Shown piece after piece: positions 28,682 to 37,905 of a DNA stretch of 64,000 bases (positions within the stretch are counted from its first letter, which is position 1; each line of letters opens with the position of its first letter). The notes under the pieces are model-generated. The model ran no database searches. It was not told the origin of the DNA and saw nothing but the letters and a program-made list of their open reading frames with translations. The DNA is taken from assembly GCA_022825505.1 (NCBI GenBank), contig JAJDWR010000067.1, positions 1-64,000 on the forward strand, written 5' to 3'. Source of the DNA: Gammaproteobacteria bacterium (GTDB lineage: Bacteria > Pseudomonadota > Gammaproteobacteria > Steroidobacterales > Rariloculaceae). The position numbers were made by a program, and so were the translations under genes.

Positions 28682-28951
28682 TTATACGGAAGGATCGTTC
28701 GGCGCGCCGGGCGCCTGCACGGCTTCGTAGATCAGGTGCGGGCGATCGCCGCTCCGAGAGTAGACGTGCTCGCTGGCCATGTCCCGGAGCGCCGCATCCC
28801 GCTCCGCACGGTTGGCGAACCAATGGAACTGCTCCCAATCCGTTCCCAGGAGGCGTCCAAAGGTATCCCCGGCCGGCAACCTGACTCGTATGCCGTAGGG
28901 CTTTTCGGGGGTCGGCTGTCGATTGAGGTTGTGTGAGTGGCAGATTTCCAT
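28682..28951 (-). CDS. Small conserved-looking hypothetical protein
   Basis: An 89-residue soluble protein from ATG 28951. The core reads like a compact beta-alpha domain (GIRVRLPAGDTFGRLLG, FHWFANRAERDAALRDMA, HLIYEAV). No named family is recognised. It sits 52 bases upstream of the 465-residue gene on the same strand and is divergent from the large AAA/WD40 gene. The N-terminal His/Asn-rich lead is not part of the core, so the true start could be slightly internal. Confidence 0.6.
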   Translation of the reverse strand: MEICHSHNLNRQPTPEKPYGIRVRLPAGDTFGRLLGTDWEQFHWFANRAERDAALRDMASEHVYSRSGDRPHLIYEAVQAPGAPNDPSV

Positions 28952-29139
28952 TCGCGGCGTTCCTTCGCATTTCTGCCGGCCAGGCGTGGCAGGGATTGCC
29001 TGCTACAATCTTAACCCGGATGTCTCGCCGGCGTGCGGACAGACTCGGGCTGATCATCAGCGAGTCCGGATGCGTCGGAAAACGGCGGCCCGCGCCAGAA
29101 CGACAAGACCGGCGTGAGCGTCGATCAGGAGCAAAGGGT

Positions 29140-32100
29140 TTGTCCAGGGTCTCTCAAACAGGCCAGTTTTTTGCCGTAGGCGGTGCGGTTCAGCCGGACC
29201 GGCCGTGCTACATCGAGCGATCCGCCGACGCGGCGCTGTTGCAGGGCATTCGCGATCGGCAGTTCTGCTATATCCTGGCGCCCAAGGCCAGCGGCAAGTC
29301 CAGCCTGATGGCACGCACCGTCCGCAGCCTGCGCGCCGGGGAACAGCTTGTCGCCGTTGTGGATCTGGCCCAGATCGGCATGGGCGGCGAACGGTCCGGA
29401 GGCGCCGAAGCCGGGCGCTGGTCCTACAGTATCGCCTACCGGGTGCTGCGCGAACTGCGGCTGAAGGTGGATCTGCAAGCCTGGTGGCAGGGCAAGGGCG
29501 CCCTGCCGGGCGAGCAAAGGCTTGCCGAATTCTTCTGGGAGGTGGTACTCCCCAACACCTCCGAACCCGTCACCGTATTTCTGGACGAGATCGAGAGAGC
29601 CATCGGGCTGCCTTTCGCCAAGGAACTCTTCGGCGGCATCCGATCATGTTACAGCGGCCGCACGACGGAACCCGAACTGGAGCGGCTGAACTTCGTCGTA
29701 CTGGGCGTGGCGGCGCCGCGCCAGCTTTGCCCCGATACCTCAATTTCCCCGTTCGTCGAGGGTCGCCGGATCGAGTTGCCGGACTTCAGCCTGGACGAGA
29801 CGTATGGTCTTGCAGCGGGATTCGGAGAGGACACGCGGCACGGACGTGTCGCGCTTCGGGCCATATTCCCGTGGACGTCGGGCCAACCCTACCTTACGCA
29901 GAAGGTCGCCCGCGGACTGGCGCGCCGGGGCGGCATGCCCAGCAAGCTGGAGGCGGTGCTGAAGGACCAGTTCCTCGGCCCGGGTGCGCGGCGCAACGAG
30001 GCGCTCCTCGGCCACATCCGTACGTTCCTGACCGGTCGCACGCGCGCGCAACGGCAGACGCTGGCGCTTCTGGGGCGGGTCGTCAGGGGCGAGATGCTTC
30101 TTTATGACCCCGGTTCGCTTGCTAACCAGTTATTGCTCCTCTCGGGCGTGATCGGGGTGCGCGCCGATGGCCAACTGGGTTTTCGTAACAAGCTGTTCGA
30201 GAGAGTCTTCGGCAGGGAGTGGGTCTCGTCGGTGATGCCTTTCGCCTGGCGCAGGTGGTCCGTGGCAGTGACGTTGATAGCCGCGCTGATCGGCGGTTCC
30301 ATCTGGTACGTGCGCTACGTACCTCGGCCGCACATCGAGATTCTCTCCGCGGCCACGGCGGATCCTCAAGCCGAAATGCAGGCCCACGACAGACTGAGCC
30401 GACTGCCCGGGTTTGCCGGCGTCGCCGACCGGTTGCTGGCGGCCGTGGTGGCCCGGCGCAGCCGGGAATCGGGAACGTTTGAAGAAGTCGCGAACATGGA
30501 TGCCGTGTTGCGCGGGCTGGAAGGGTATGGCGATCTCGCCGACCGGCTCATGGACGAGTATTGGATACGGCGGGCGGAGGACGCAATCCGGCGGGAACGC
30601 CGGGACGAGGCGTTGCTTCTCAGCGCCAGGGCGGCGGCCGGCGGCGGCGAATACGCTCGCCGGCTGGCCGCGGAGTTGGTCGACGACGATTATCGTTCAC
30701 TGATTCGCAGTTTCAGACTCGCCGAAGCGCCGGCCCGCTGGGAGGTGGATTGGCAGTCCGAAGAATTGGCGCTGGTCGACCTGAACCACCAGGTGCGCCG
30801 GCTGCGCCTCAACAGTTTCGGCAAGTTGGACTTCGAGAATCGGCTCACGTCGCTGCAGCACTTGCCGGTCAGCCGGGAGATCACGGTAAACGAACCCGGG
30901 TCCGCCGGTGCGTTTCAACTGCGCCTGACCCTGGACCATCCTGCGCCGGAGGAACTGTTGGCTACGTTACAGGCACCCAGTGGCGCCCAGGTAAGCTTCG
31001 CTCCAGGCGTCGATGGTACCGGTACATTCACGGTCACGGCCGGCGGCCGCTCTCCATTGGCGATTTTGGCAGATGAGAATCGACGCGGCGTGTGGCGCCT
31101 GACGCTGGTGGACCGCGGCGTGGATTCCTCCGGCCAGCTAATCCGCTGGGGCCTGTATTTCGCGGAGGAAGTGCGCGGCTGGGAAGATCAGCCCCAGGGC
31201 CTTGCCATTTCCGATCCGCTGCGCACGGACCAGGTAGACGTGGATCTCAGCATCGACGGTCGGCTGGCCATCGCTCATCCGTCGCGCCAGAGCGTAGTGG
31301 GCGCGGTGTCGCTATGGGATCTGCGGACCAATACCCTGGTGGGTGACGTGCAACTGGACTCGGAACCGGAATATGTTGCGCTGACCGGCGACACTTCGAG
31401 GATTCTCGCCGTTGCGGGAGACCGGTTGGAGCTTTGGGACGCGAGGACCGGGGCCCTGGTGTCGCGGGTGGGAACGCAGACGGGATTCTTGCTGCCACCG
31501 GCGCTCACCGACAGCGGAGGGCACGTAGTGATCGCCGAGCGGCTGGACGAGCAGGACTCGCTCTACAGCCTGTTTCGCACCGCGGACGGCGAACTCCTGT
31601 CAAGCGTTGCCGGGCTTGCCGGGGTGACCGACTGGATGCTGGGACCCGACGCCCGTTACCTCGTACTGATCGGACCGTCCCGGCTGGTACGGGTCATGGA
31701 TCCCCGCAGCGGCGAATTGTTGCGCGAGCTGCCCCACCGGCGCGATCCGGCACGGCTGGTGGCCGCTGCGACCGGGGACCTCTTGCTGACCATCGACGAT
31801 ATCGGTGACATGTTCGTCTGGGGTCTGAACGGGGAGGAACCCGGATCCACCCAGGGGGTGCGCCTTGGGCAGACCGGCGCGCCGGAGAGCGTAAGCATCG
31901 CTGCCGACGCCTCGAGGGTGGCCTACCAGGCCCTGCCCGGTCAGGTTGTGGTCCGCGGACTGACCGGCCGTTCGGCGCCCATGAGCTTCAGGGTGAGCCA
32001 GGAGGGGGCGCCGATTCGAACGCGGCTGGCGCCCGATGGCGGCCGGCTTCTCACCTACAATGCACAGCAGTTCCAACTCTGGAACCTGGCCGATTCCGGC

Positions 32101-33108
32101 CCTGCAGCGTCCGCGGAAACCGAACTGACCGCGATCGGTCTGGATCCTGTTGAAGGTATCGCGGTGCTGGGTTTTCTTGACGGCCACGTCGGGGTGATTC
32201 GGGACGAACAGGCAGACATACCCGTTTCCGCCGATTCGGGGGTCAACTTCATCGGGCACCAGGGCAGCATCACGAGCATTGATGTCAATGCCGGGAGCGG
32301 GGTCATCGCCAGCGGCGGAAGCGACGGCCTGGTCCGGACATGGGAGCTGGACTCCGGAGCGCCCACTGCGCCGTTCATGCGTCATCCCCAGGGACCCGTC
32401 CATGTGGTGACCATCGGCAACGATGGGCGGTGGCTGGCAAGCGGGGCTGAACTCACTGCGAGGGTCTGGAATGCCGCGGACGGCAACCTGGTACGTGAAT
32501 TGCCCGTCAGCGGAGGCGTTGTGTCCATTGCTCTTGACAGCCAGTCCGGTTTGCTCAGCGCGGGGGATCGGGACGGCAATGTCTTCCTGACCGGCGTGGA
32601 ATCGGCGGAAACACCGGACTCGGTACGCGTGGGCGTCGCGGCAACGGCGCTCGCATTCGGCGCCGGCGGATCGCGTCTGGTAACCGGCGACGCGACAGGC
32701 AGCGTACAGCTATGGGAAGTGGAGAGCCTGGCCCCCGTGGGCGAACCGTACAACTTTGTCCATCCCGTACGGTGGCTCGGTTTCAGCGGCAACGGCGAGT
32801 TCCTGCTGGTCCAGACCGATCACTGGATGCATCGGTTCGCGGTCGGCGAAGACGGTCTCGCCCTCGCGGGCAGCCGCCTGCTGGATGCCGGGATGGAGGC
32901 GGGCGCGGCGCTGCTGGTTCCCGACGCCAGCCGCATCAGGATGGTCGGCGGCCGCGGGACGGGCGAGCCGCAATTCCGCGAACTGGACATGGCGCATTTG
33001 GACACGGAACCTCTTCCGCCCGATTCGATCCTGTTGAGCCGCAATTGGTCCCGTATTCTGGGTCTTGCGGTGGGGGAACGGGGCGAGGTCGTACCGGATT
33101 CCCATTGA
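29140..33108 (+). CDS. AAA-type ATPase / membrane helix / P-domain / WD40 propeller protein
   Basis: The TTG at 29140 has AGGAG eight bases upstream and starts directly before the recognisable domain, so I reject the earlier open frame from 28933. The product is 1322 residues. Domains: an AAA_35-like ATPase (about 10-340; nucleotide loop APKASGKSSLM, Walker B VTVFLDEIERAI), one membrane helix (about 374-395, IAALIGGSIWYVRYV) and a helical spacer. Next comes a proprotein-convertase-type P domain (about 590-677; LRLTLDHP, GVWRLTLVD, IRWGLYFAE), then a long beta-propeller region with WD40-like repeats (about 684-1322; WDLRTNTLVGDV, GGSDGLVRTWELDSG, DATGSVQLWEVES). An N-in topology would put P domain and propeller in the periplasm. 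Function unknown; the layout recalls STAND-type sensors. Confidence 0.85.
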   Translation: MSRVSQTGQFFAVGGAVQPDRPCYIERSADAALLQGIRDRQFCYILAPKASGKSSLMARTVRSLRAGEQLVAVVDLAQIGMGGERSGGAEAGRWSYSIAYRVLRELRLKVDLQAWWQGKGALPGEQRLAEFFWEVVLPNTSEPVTVFLDEIERAIGLPFAKELFGGIRSCYSGRTTEPELERLNFVVLGVAAPRQLCPDTSISPFVEGRRIELPDFSLDETYGLAAGFGEDTRHGRVALRAIFPWTSGQPYLTQKVARGLARRGGMPSKLEAVLKDQFLGPGARRNEALLGHIRTFLTGRTRAQRQTLALLGRVVRGEMLLYDPGSLANQLLLLSGVIGVRADGQLGFRNKLFERVFGREWVSSVMPFAWRRWSVAVTLIAALIGGSIWYVRYVPRPHIEILSAATADPQAEMQAHDRLSRLPGFAGVADRLLAAVVARRSRESGTFEEVANMDAVLRGLEGYGDLADRLMDEYWIRRAEDAIRRERRDEALLLSARAAAGGGEYARRLAAELVDDDYRSLIRSFRLAEAPARWEVDWQSEELALVDLNHQVRRLRLNSFGKLDFENRLTSLQHLPVSREITVNEPGSAGAFQLRLTLDHPAPEELLATLQAPSGAQVSFAPGVDGTGTFTVTAGGRSPLAILADENRRGVWRLTLVDRGVDSSGQLIRWGLYFAEEVRGWEDQPQGLAISDPLRTDQVDVDLSIDGRLAIAHPSRQSVVGAVSLWDLRTNTLVGDVQLDSEPEYVALTGDTSRILAVAGDRLELWDARTGALVSRVGTQTGFLLPPALTDSGGHVVIAERLDEQDSLYSLFRTADGELLSSVAGLAGVTDWMLGPDARYLVLIGPSRLVRVMDPRSGELLRELPHRRDPARLVAAATGDLLLTIDDIGDMFVWGLNGEEPGSTQGVRLGQTGAPESVSIAADASRVAYQALPGQVVVRGLTGRSAPMSFRVSQEGAPIRTRLAPDGGRLLTYNAQQFQLWNLADSGPAASAETELTAIGLDPVEGIAVLGFLDGHVGVIRDEQADIPVSADSGVNFIGHQGSITSIDVNAGSGVIASGGSDGLVRTWELDSGAPTAPFMRHPQGPVHVVTIGNDGRWLASGAELTARVWNAADGNLVRELPVSGGVVSIALDSQSGLLSAGDRDGNVFLTGVESAETPDSVRVGVAATALAFGAGGSRLVTGDATGSVQLWEVESLAPVGEPYNFVHPVRWLGFSGNGEFLLVQTDHWMHRFAVGEDGLALAGSRLLDAGMEAGAALLVPDASRIRMVGGRGTGEPQFRELDMAHLDTEPLPPDSILLSRNWSRILGLAVGERGEVVPDSH

Positions 33109-33154
33109 TGCGCGGTTTTCTGCGGCGCAGGCTTGTGGCACCTGGAGGTGGCCG

Positions 33155-34753
33155 ATGGTGAGATTGACTGTTTTGGTATTGGGTATGAGCGGTCTTGCAA
33201 CGGCCCTGAATGTCTCCGCGCAGGATGATGAGGCGCCGGTCCTGAACGGATTGAAGGCGGAGGCCGTCGGACTCGTGGACGGCCATGGCAAGCTCGTTCA
33301 GGAAATCGTCGACAGCCTGTTTTCGTTTTCCGAGCTTGGATTCCAGGAATTTGAGACCAAGCGCTACCTGACGGACATACTCGAAGCAAACGGCTTTGCC
33401 ATCGACAACGAGGTATCCGGCATCCCGAGTGCCTGGTGGGCGACCTGGGGCCAGGGCGACCCGGTCATTGCGCTCGGGTCGGACGTGGACGGCATTCCGC
33501 AGTCGTCACAGCTTCCGGGCGCCGTCTACAGGCAGCCGATCATCGAAGGCGCGCCGGGACACGGTGAGGGGCACAATTCCGGGCAGGCCGTCGTGATCGC
33601 GGGCGCGCTTGCGGTGAAGGCGATCATTGAGCGTGAGGGGATCGAGGGGACTCTGGTGATCTGGCCGGGCGTCGCGGAGGAATTGCTGGCCACCAAGGCC
33701 TGGTTTACCCGCGACGGGCGATTCGAGAATGTCGACGCCGTGCTCTTTACTCATGTGGACGATTCGATGGCTGTCAATTGGGGGCAGGCTCCGGGTACCG
33801 GACTCGTGTCGGTGGAGTACACGTTCGAAGGCGTGGCCGCCCATGGCGCTGCGGGCCCCTGGCAGGGGCGTAGCGCGCTTGATGCCGTGGAAATCATGAA
33901 CGTGGGATGGAATTTTCGCCGCGAGCACCTTCGGCCCCTGCAGCGGTCCCACTACGTCATCGTTAACGGCGGCGATCAGCCGAACGTCGTTCCGTCGACG
34001 GCGACCGTGTGGTATTTCGTTCGCGAAATGACCGGGGAACTGATCCGGGAGAATTTCGAGACGCTGCAGCGGATGGCCGAAGGCGCCGCACTGATGACCG
34101 ACACCACCGTATCGCGGCGGATCGTCGGCGCCGCCTATCCCCGGCACTTCAACCGGCCCATCGCCGAGGCCATGTACGAGAATATGCGCGCAGTCGGCAT
34201 GCCCGACTGGTCGGAGGACGACCAGACGTTTGCGCGGGCCTTCCAGGAGTTCATGGAAGCCGACGAGATCATGGGGCTCAAGACCGAGGTCGACGAACTC
34301 GGCGAGCCGCCGGAGACTCCCCGGTCCGGCGGGTCGGACGATATAGGGGATGTCTCCTGGGTCGTGCCGACGGTGACGCTGCGGTTTCCGTCCAATATCG
34401 AGGGCCGGCAGATTCACCACTGGTCCAGCACGATCGCCATGGCGACCCCTGTGGCACACAAGGGCGCCGTCACCGGCGCGAAAGTGGTTGCGGCGACGCT
34501 TGTGGACCTGCTGCAGGATCCTTCTCTGCTGCAATCGGCGTGGGATTACTTCCGGGAGGAACAGACCGCCGACGAAAGCTACCAACCGTTCATCGGCGAA
34601 AACGACGCGCCGGCGATCGAGAAGAACACCGGCATTATGGCGCAGTTCAAGGATCGGCTGGAGGACTACTACTACGACCCGGCTCGATTCGATACCTACC
34701 TGGAACAGCTCGGCGTCGATTACCCGGAGCTCGATGCGCCGGGCGGGGAGTGA
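33155..34753 (+). CDS. Secreted M20-family amidohydrolase/peptidase
   Basis: ATG 33155 follows GGAGGT by six bases and begins a signal peptide (core LTVLVLGMSGLATAL, cleavage near SAQ). The 532-residue protein has M20D/AbgB-type features: an N-terminal helical start LVDGHGKLVQEIVDSLFSFSELGFQE, a metal loop GHGEGHNSGQAV, the Glu pair in GVAEELLATKAWF, a dimerisation domain with AAHGAAGPWQGRSALDAVEI, and C-terminal HHWSSTIAMATPVAHKGA. The usual Cys of the M20D metal loop (GHGCGH) is replaced by Glu. Substrate is probably an N-acyl amino acid or dipeptide in the periplasm. Confidence 0.88.
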   Translation: MVRLTVLVLGMSGLATALNVSAQDDEAPVLNGLKAEAVGLVDGHGKLVQEIVDSLFSFSELGFQEFETKRYLTDILEANGFAIDNEVSGIPSAWWATWGQGDPVIALGSDVDGIPQSSQLPGAVYRQPIIEGAPGHGEGHNSGQAVVIAGALAVKAIIEREGIEGTLVIWPGVAEELLATKAWFTRDGRFENVDAVLFTHVDDSMAVNWGQAPGTGLVSVEYTFEGVAAHGAAGPWQGRSALDAVEIMNVGWNFRREHLRPLQRSHYVIVNGGDQPNVVPSTATVWYFVREMTGELIRENFETLQRMAEGAALMTDTTVSRRIVGAAYPRHFNRPIAEAMYENMRAVGMPDWSEDDQTFARAFQEFMEADEIMGLKTEVDELGEPPETPRSGGSDDIGDVSWVVPTVTLRFPSNIEGRQIHHWSSTIAMATPVAHKGAVTGAKVVAATLVDLLQDPSLLQSAWDYFREEQTADESYQPFIGENDAPAIEKNTGIMAQFKDRLEDYYYDPARFDTYLEQLGVDYPELDAPGGE

Positions 34754-34797
34754 GCAACGCTCAGGCGGAGCAATTGCCCTCACAGTGCGGTGCGCAG

Positions 34798-35700
34798 TCA
34801 GATTTCGCTGCAGGAGGCGCCTTGTGCGAAGCAGGTGAGGCAGCGGTGATGGCGCAGGTAGATGCGCTTTGTCAGTGTCTCCGACAGCGTTGCGCCCAGG
34901 TCGTAGGATTCGTCATCGTCCACCAGAGTGCAGGCGTAAACGCGCATCCTGCCATTCTTTTTCACTACCATTTTCGAGAAATGGCACATGAACCTGCGGC
35001 GTGACTCGGCGGTGTGATGAGTTGTCATGCAGCGCTCGGTGATGGTGGCAACCGCCGGTCTGGACCCTGGTGCAAGAAAGTCCGGAAAGGCTACGATTCG
35101 CGTGTCGACCGGCAGGCCATGCTGCCTGAAGAGCCACCGATAGGTCGCGTCGACTGCGGCGGCGTTCTCGTCGGCGTCCTGCTGCCGGGCCACCGAAACC
35201 CTGAATCCGCGCGCGTGCAACTCGTGCAGGCTGAGCCAGGACTTCCCGAAACTACCGCAGCCGCGAGAGGCATCGTGGCGCGATTCGTCCGGATAGTCGA
35301 TGCTGATGCGAAATGCGACGGCATTGGGCTGTGCCGTCAGGAATTCGATCTGATGCAGCCTCTTCAGGAGCGGATCTGTGCCGTTGGTCAGCACCAGGCA
35401 CGGCTTCAGCATTGACGCATGGCGAAGTATGTTGACGAAGTCCCTGACGATGAACGGTTCACCGCCGGTGAAGGAGAATTGCTCCACACGCAGTGCTGCC
35501 GCTTCGTCCATGAAGGGCCGTACGTCGTTCAGCGTGACTCGCTGCAAGCGGCCGTCGCCGGGTTTCGAGCCTTCCAGGCAAAACGGGCAGGCAAGGTTGC
35601 AGGCCGTTCCGGTATGAAACCACAGCTCCCGCAGCGCGCCGGGCTGGATGTACCCCGGCGACTCGGGATTCGGCAGCAGATGTGCGGGAACCGCGTTCAC
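34798..35700 (-). CDS. Radical SAM protein of a transferase operon
   Basis: GTG 35700 overlaps the upstream TGA as GTGA, and the 300-residue product begins close to the catalytic domain. The cluster-binding motif CxxxCxxC is C34, C38, C41 (ACNLACPFC). It is followed by the SAM-binding GGEP (SFTGGEPFIV) and LVLTNGT, so an AdoMet radical barrel is clear. The C-terminus holds additional Cys (ERCMTTHH, FMCHFSK, VYACTLV, and RCLTCFAQGASC) that could hold auxiliary iron-sulfur clusters, as in SPASM/twitch proteins. It does not show the ArsS N-terminal signature. Last gene of a four-gene operon. Confidence 0.88.
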   Translation of the reverse strand: MNAVPAHLLPNPESPGYIQPGALRELWFHTGTACNLACPFCLEGSKPGDGRLQRVTLNDVRPFMDEAAALRVEQFSFTGGEPFIVRDFVNILRHASMLKPCLVLTNGTDPLLKRLHQIEFLTAQPNAVAFRISIDYPDESRHDASRGCGSFGKSWLSLHELHARGFRVSVARQQDADENAAAVDATYRWLFRQHGLPVDTRIVAFPDFLAPGSRPAVATITERCMTTHHTAESRRRFMCHFSKMVVKKNGRMRVYACTLVDDDESYDLGATLSETLTKRIYLRHHRCLTCFAQGASCSEI

Positions 35701-36452
35701 GGACGGGGGCCGCCGTCGGCCATGTCTGCCTGTACCGGGGCAGGAGGACCGTATTGGTTCGCGAGCCGGTGCGCGGTCTGTCCGCACGCGTATGCCAGCG
35801 CCAGCCGGCGGTTGTTCAGGCATTGGCGAACCCATCCGTTCCGCTCCCAACGTCGGGGCGATACCCTCAGTGGCGTCGCCAGCGTTTGAAACCGCCCTCG
35901 GGAACGCAGCTTTCTCACCAGCTCGACCTCCTCAAACAACGGCTGGTGCGGAAACCCTTCGCACTGCAAATAGATGGCTCGGCGTACAAAGATGCCCTGG
36001 TCGCCATACGCTATTCCTCCGAGCTGGACGCGAAGGTTGGTCAGCCACGCAATCGCCTTCTTTCGGCGCATCGGCATTCCGGAGAACGCGAATCTGAAGT
36101 GTCCCCCTTCTGCTCCCTCAGTGATCGCACGGGCGATGGCGTCAAGGCTGGACGGGCAGGGCGCCGCATCGGCGTGGAGAAACCAGAGAATGTCGGCCTG
36201 GGCGGCCCGGGCGCCCTGGTCCTGTTGTCGTCCCCGGCATGGTTCCGACGTGAGATAGAGGCAGCCTCGTTGCTCGCAGAGAGCGCTCGACCGGGTGTCG
36301 GCATTGGCGGCGACGACAATGATCTCTCGGGGTTGGCGTTCCCAGGCGGCAATCAGGTCCAGCAGCGTCCGAAGCCGGGCGGCGTCACCCAGCACCGGAA
36401 TGACGATGGCGACGTCGGCGATCCGGTCTTGGCGGTTGTCAGTGCGTGGCAT
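35697..36452 (-). CDS. Glycosyltransferase family 2, rSAM/selenodomain-associated transferase 2 type (TIGR04283-like)
   Basis: The 251-residue GT-A-fold enzyme has VAIVIPVLGDAARLRTLLD at the N-terminus, ILWFLHADAAPCPSSLD with the metal-binding HAD-type motif, YGDQGIFVRRAIYLQCEGFP, and PLFEEVELVRKLRSRG. These fit the TIGR04283 group, which is frequently linked to a TIGR04282 protein and a radical SAM enzyme. Start ATG 36452 overlaps the flavoprotein end by 14 bases, and its stop overlaps the radical SAM start. Confidence 0.87.
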   Translation of the reverse strand: MPRTDNRQDRIADVAIVIPVLGDAARLRTLLDLIAAWERQPREIIVVAANADTRSSALCEQRGCLYLTSEPCRGRQQDQGARAAQADILWFLHADAAPCPSSLDAIARAITEGAEGGHFRFAFSGMPMRRKKAIAWLTNLRVQLGGIAYGDQGIFVRRAIYLQCEGFPHQPLFEEVELVRKLRSRGRFQTLATPLRVSPRRWERNGWVRQCLNNRRLALAYACGQTAHRLANQYGPPAPVQADMADGGPRP

Positions 36453-37905
36453 AGCGTAACCACGTTTTCATCAGGGATTGTGCAAACGGCGTCAGCCGTG
36501 TCCGATTGTAGGCGTCGGCGAGGCGTCGCAGATACTCGCCCCGGGTCGGGTAGGGAAGCATCGTCCTGCTCAGTTTGCCGAGTCCGAGTCCGTTGTTCAT
36601 GGCGAGGCAGAGGCCGGCGATCTGTTCGCCAGCGTCCTCGCCGACGATGGTGCCTCCCAGGATTCTGTCTCGCCCCTTTTGTGTCGTCACCTCGGCAAAA
36701 CCGTGCCGGTCGCCGGCTGTCCTGCCCCGGTCCAGTTCCGAAAACTCGAGCCGGTAGCTGTCGTAGTCGGTTCCAGCCAGGTCAAGCTCCTCGTGTGTCG
36801 GGCCCACCTGGGCCACCTCCGGCTCGGTGTAGGTGCATCGGGGCACGATCAGGGACGACGTGGTTGCTGTGGGTGCAAACAGTGCATTCTGGACGACGAT
36901 TCTTGCATGGGCGTCGGCGTGATGAGTGAACTGGTACCGGGAGCAGACATCGCCCGCCGCGTAGATTCTCCGATTGGTGGTCCTTAACTTGTTGTCCACC
37001 ACGATCAATTGATCGTGAAGTTCCACGCCCGCTTTGTGCAGTTGCAATCCCTCAACGTTGGCGCGGCGCCCCGCGGCGACCAGGATCTGCTCCGCGGTGA
37101 CGCTGATTCCGTCGGTGTGAAGGATTGGCCCATCGTCGCCCCTGGAAACGTCCGAGACGAGGGAACCCAGGTGAAGAGTGACCCCGTCGGACTCAAGCGC
37201 CGGACCCAGCACGCGTCCGGCCCCAGCCGACTCGCCCGGCAGCACCCGGTCTGCCAGCTCGAACAGGTGAACGTCAACTCCCAGACGCGCCATCGCCTGA
37301 GACATCTCGCAGCCGATGGGTCCGGCGCCGAGAACCGCCAGCTTCTTCGGCGGGTCGACCAGATCGAACAGGGTTTCGTTGGTGCGGGGTTCGCAGGACG
37401 CCAGACCCGGTATCGGCGGCATCGCGGCCCGCGCGCCTGTTGCGATCACGAACCGCCGCGCGCGGAGCCGATCCTCTCCTACGGCAACGCTCTCCCGGTC
37501 CGCAAAGTGTGCGGTACCGAGAAACACGTCCACGCCGTGACTGCGGTAGCGTTCCACCGAATCGTGACGGGCGATCTTCGCCCGGACCTGCCTTAGCCAT
37601 GTAAAGGCTTCGTCCGCTCCGCAGCCCGGGTTGCGCCGCGTGAATTCAAGCAGCGCCTTGGAGGGGACGCAGCCCACGTTGAGGCAGTCGCCGCCCATCG
37701 CCTGACGCTCCACCAGGGCGACTCGCGCCCCCAATCCCGCCGCCGCGATCGCTGTCACCAGTCCCGCGGGTCCGGCGCCGATCACCACCAGGTGGTAGCG
37801 TGAGCGGGGCGTGGGATTGCGGTAGTCGCGCGGGAATACCAGTTCCCGCCAGACCCGGTCGTAGCTCTCTCCCGGGTACTCGTCCAGCATGTGGAGCGGG
37901 TTCAA
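36439..37905 (-). CDS. Mercuric-reductase-like FAD/NAD(P) disulfide oxidoreductase
   Basis: The 488-residue class I pyridine nucleotide-disulfide oxidoreductase has an FAD motif LVVIGAGPAGLVTAIA and a redox disulfide GGDCLNVGCVPSKALL. It also has an NAD(P) motif LAVLGAGPIGCEMSQA and the second FAD motif RRIYAAGDVCSRYQFTH. The C-terminal dimerisation domain ends MLPYPTRGEYLRRLADAYNRTRLTP, with Pro-Tyr-Pro-Thr instead of the His-Pro-Glu of lipoamide dehydrogenase, as in MerA-like proteins of unknown substrate. There is no mercury-binding CC tail. TTG 37905 overlaps the previous TGA and has AGGGA upstream; ATG 37890 is the alternative. Confidence 0.9.
   Translation of the reverse strand: MNPLHMLDEYPGESYDRVWRELVFPRDYRNPTPRSRYHLVVIGAGPAGLVTAIAAAGLGARVALVERQAMGGDCLNVGCVPSKALLEFTRRNPGCGADEAFTWLRQVRAKIARHDSVERYRSHGVDVFLGTAHFADRESVAVGEDRLRARRFVIATGARAAMPPIPGLASCEPRTNETLFDLVDPPKKLAVLGAGPIGCEMSQAMARLGVDVHLFELADRVLPGESAGAGRVLGPALESDGVTLHLGSLVSDVSRGDDGPILHTDGISVTAEQILVAAGRRANVEGLQLHKAGVELHDQLIVVDNKLRTTNRRIYAAGDVCSRYQFTHHADAHARIVVQNALFAPTATTSSLIVPRCTYTEPEVAQVGPTHEELDLAGTDYDSYRLEFSELDRGRTAGDRHGFAEVTTQKGRDRILGGTIVGEDAGEQIAGLCLAMNNGLGLGKLSRTMLPYPTRGEYLRRLADAYNRTRLTPFAQSLMKTWLRYATH

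Noticed and set aside
28933-29139. N-terminal extension of the AAA/WD40 protein
   Set aside because: The residues are low-quality sequence, and TTG 29140 has a good ribosome site just before the domain.
36439-37905. True mercuric reductase (merA)
   Set aside because: It lacks the C-terminal vicinal Cys pair and any mer genes nearby.
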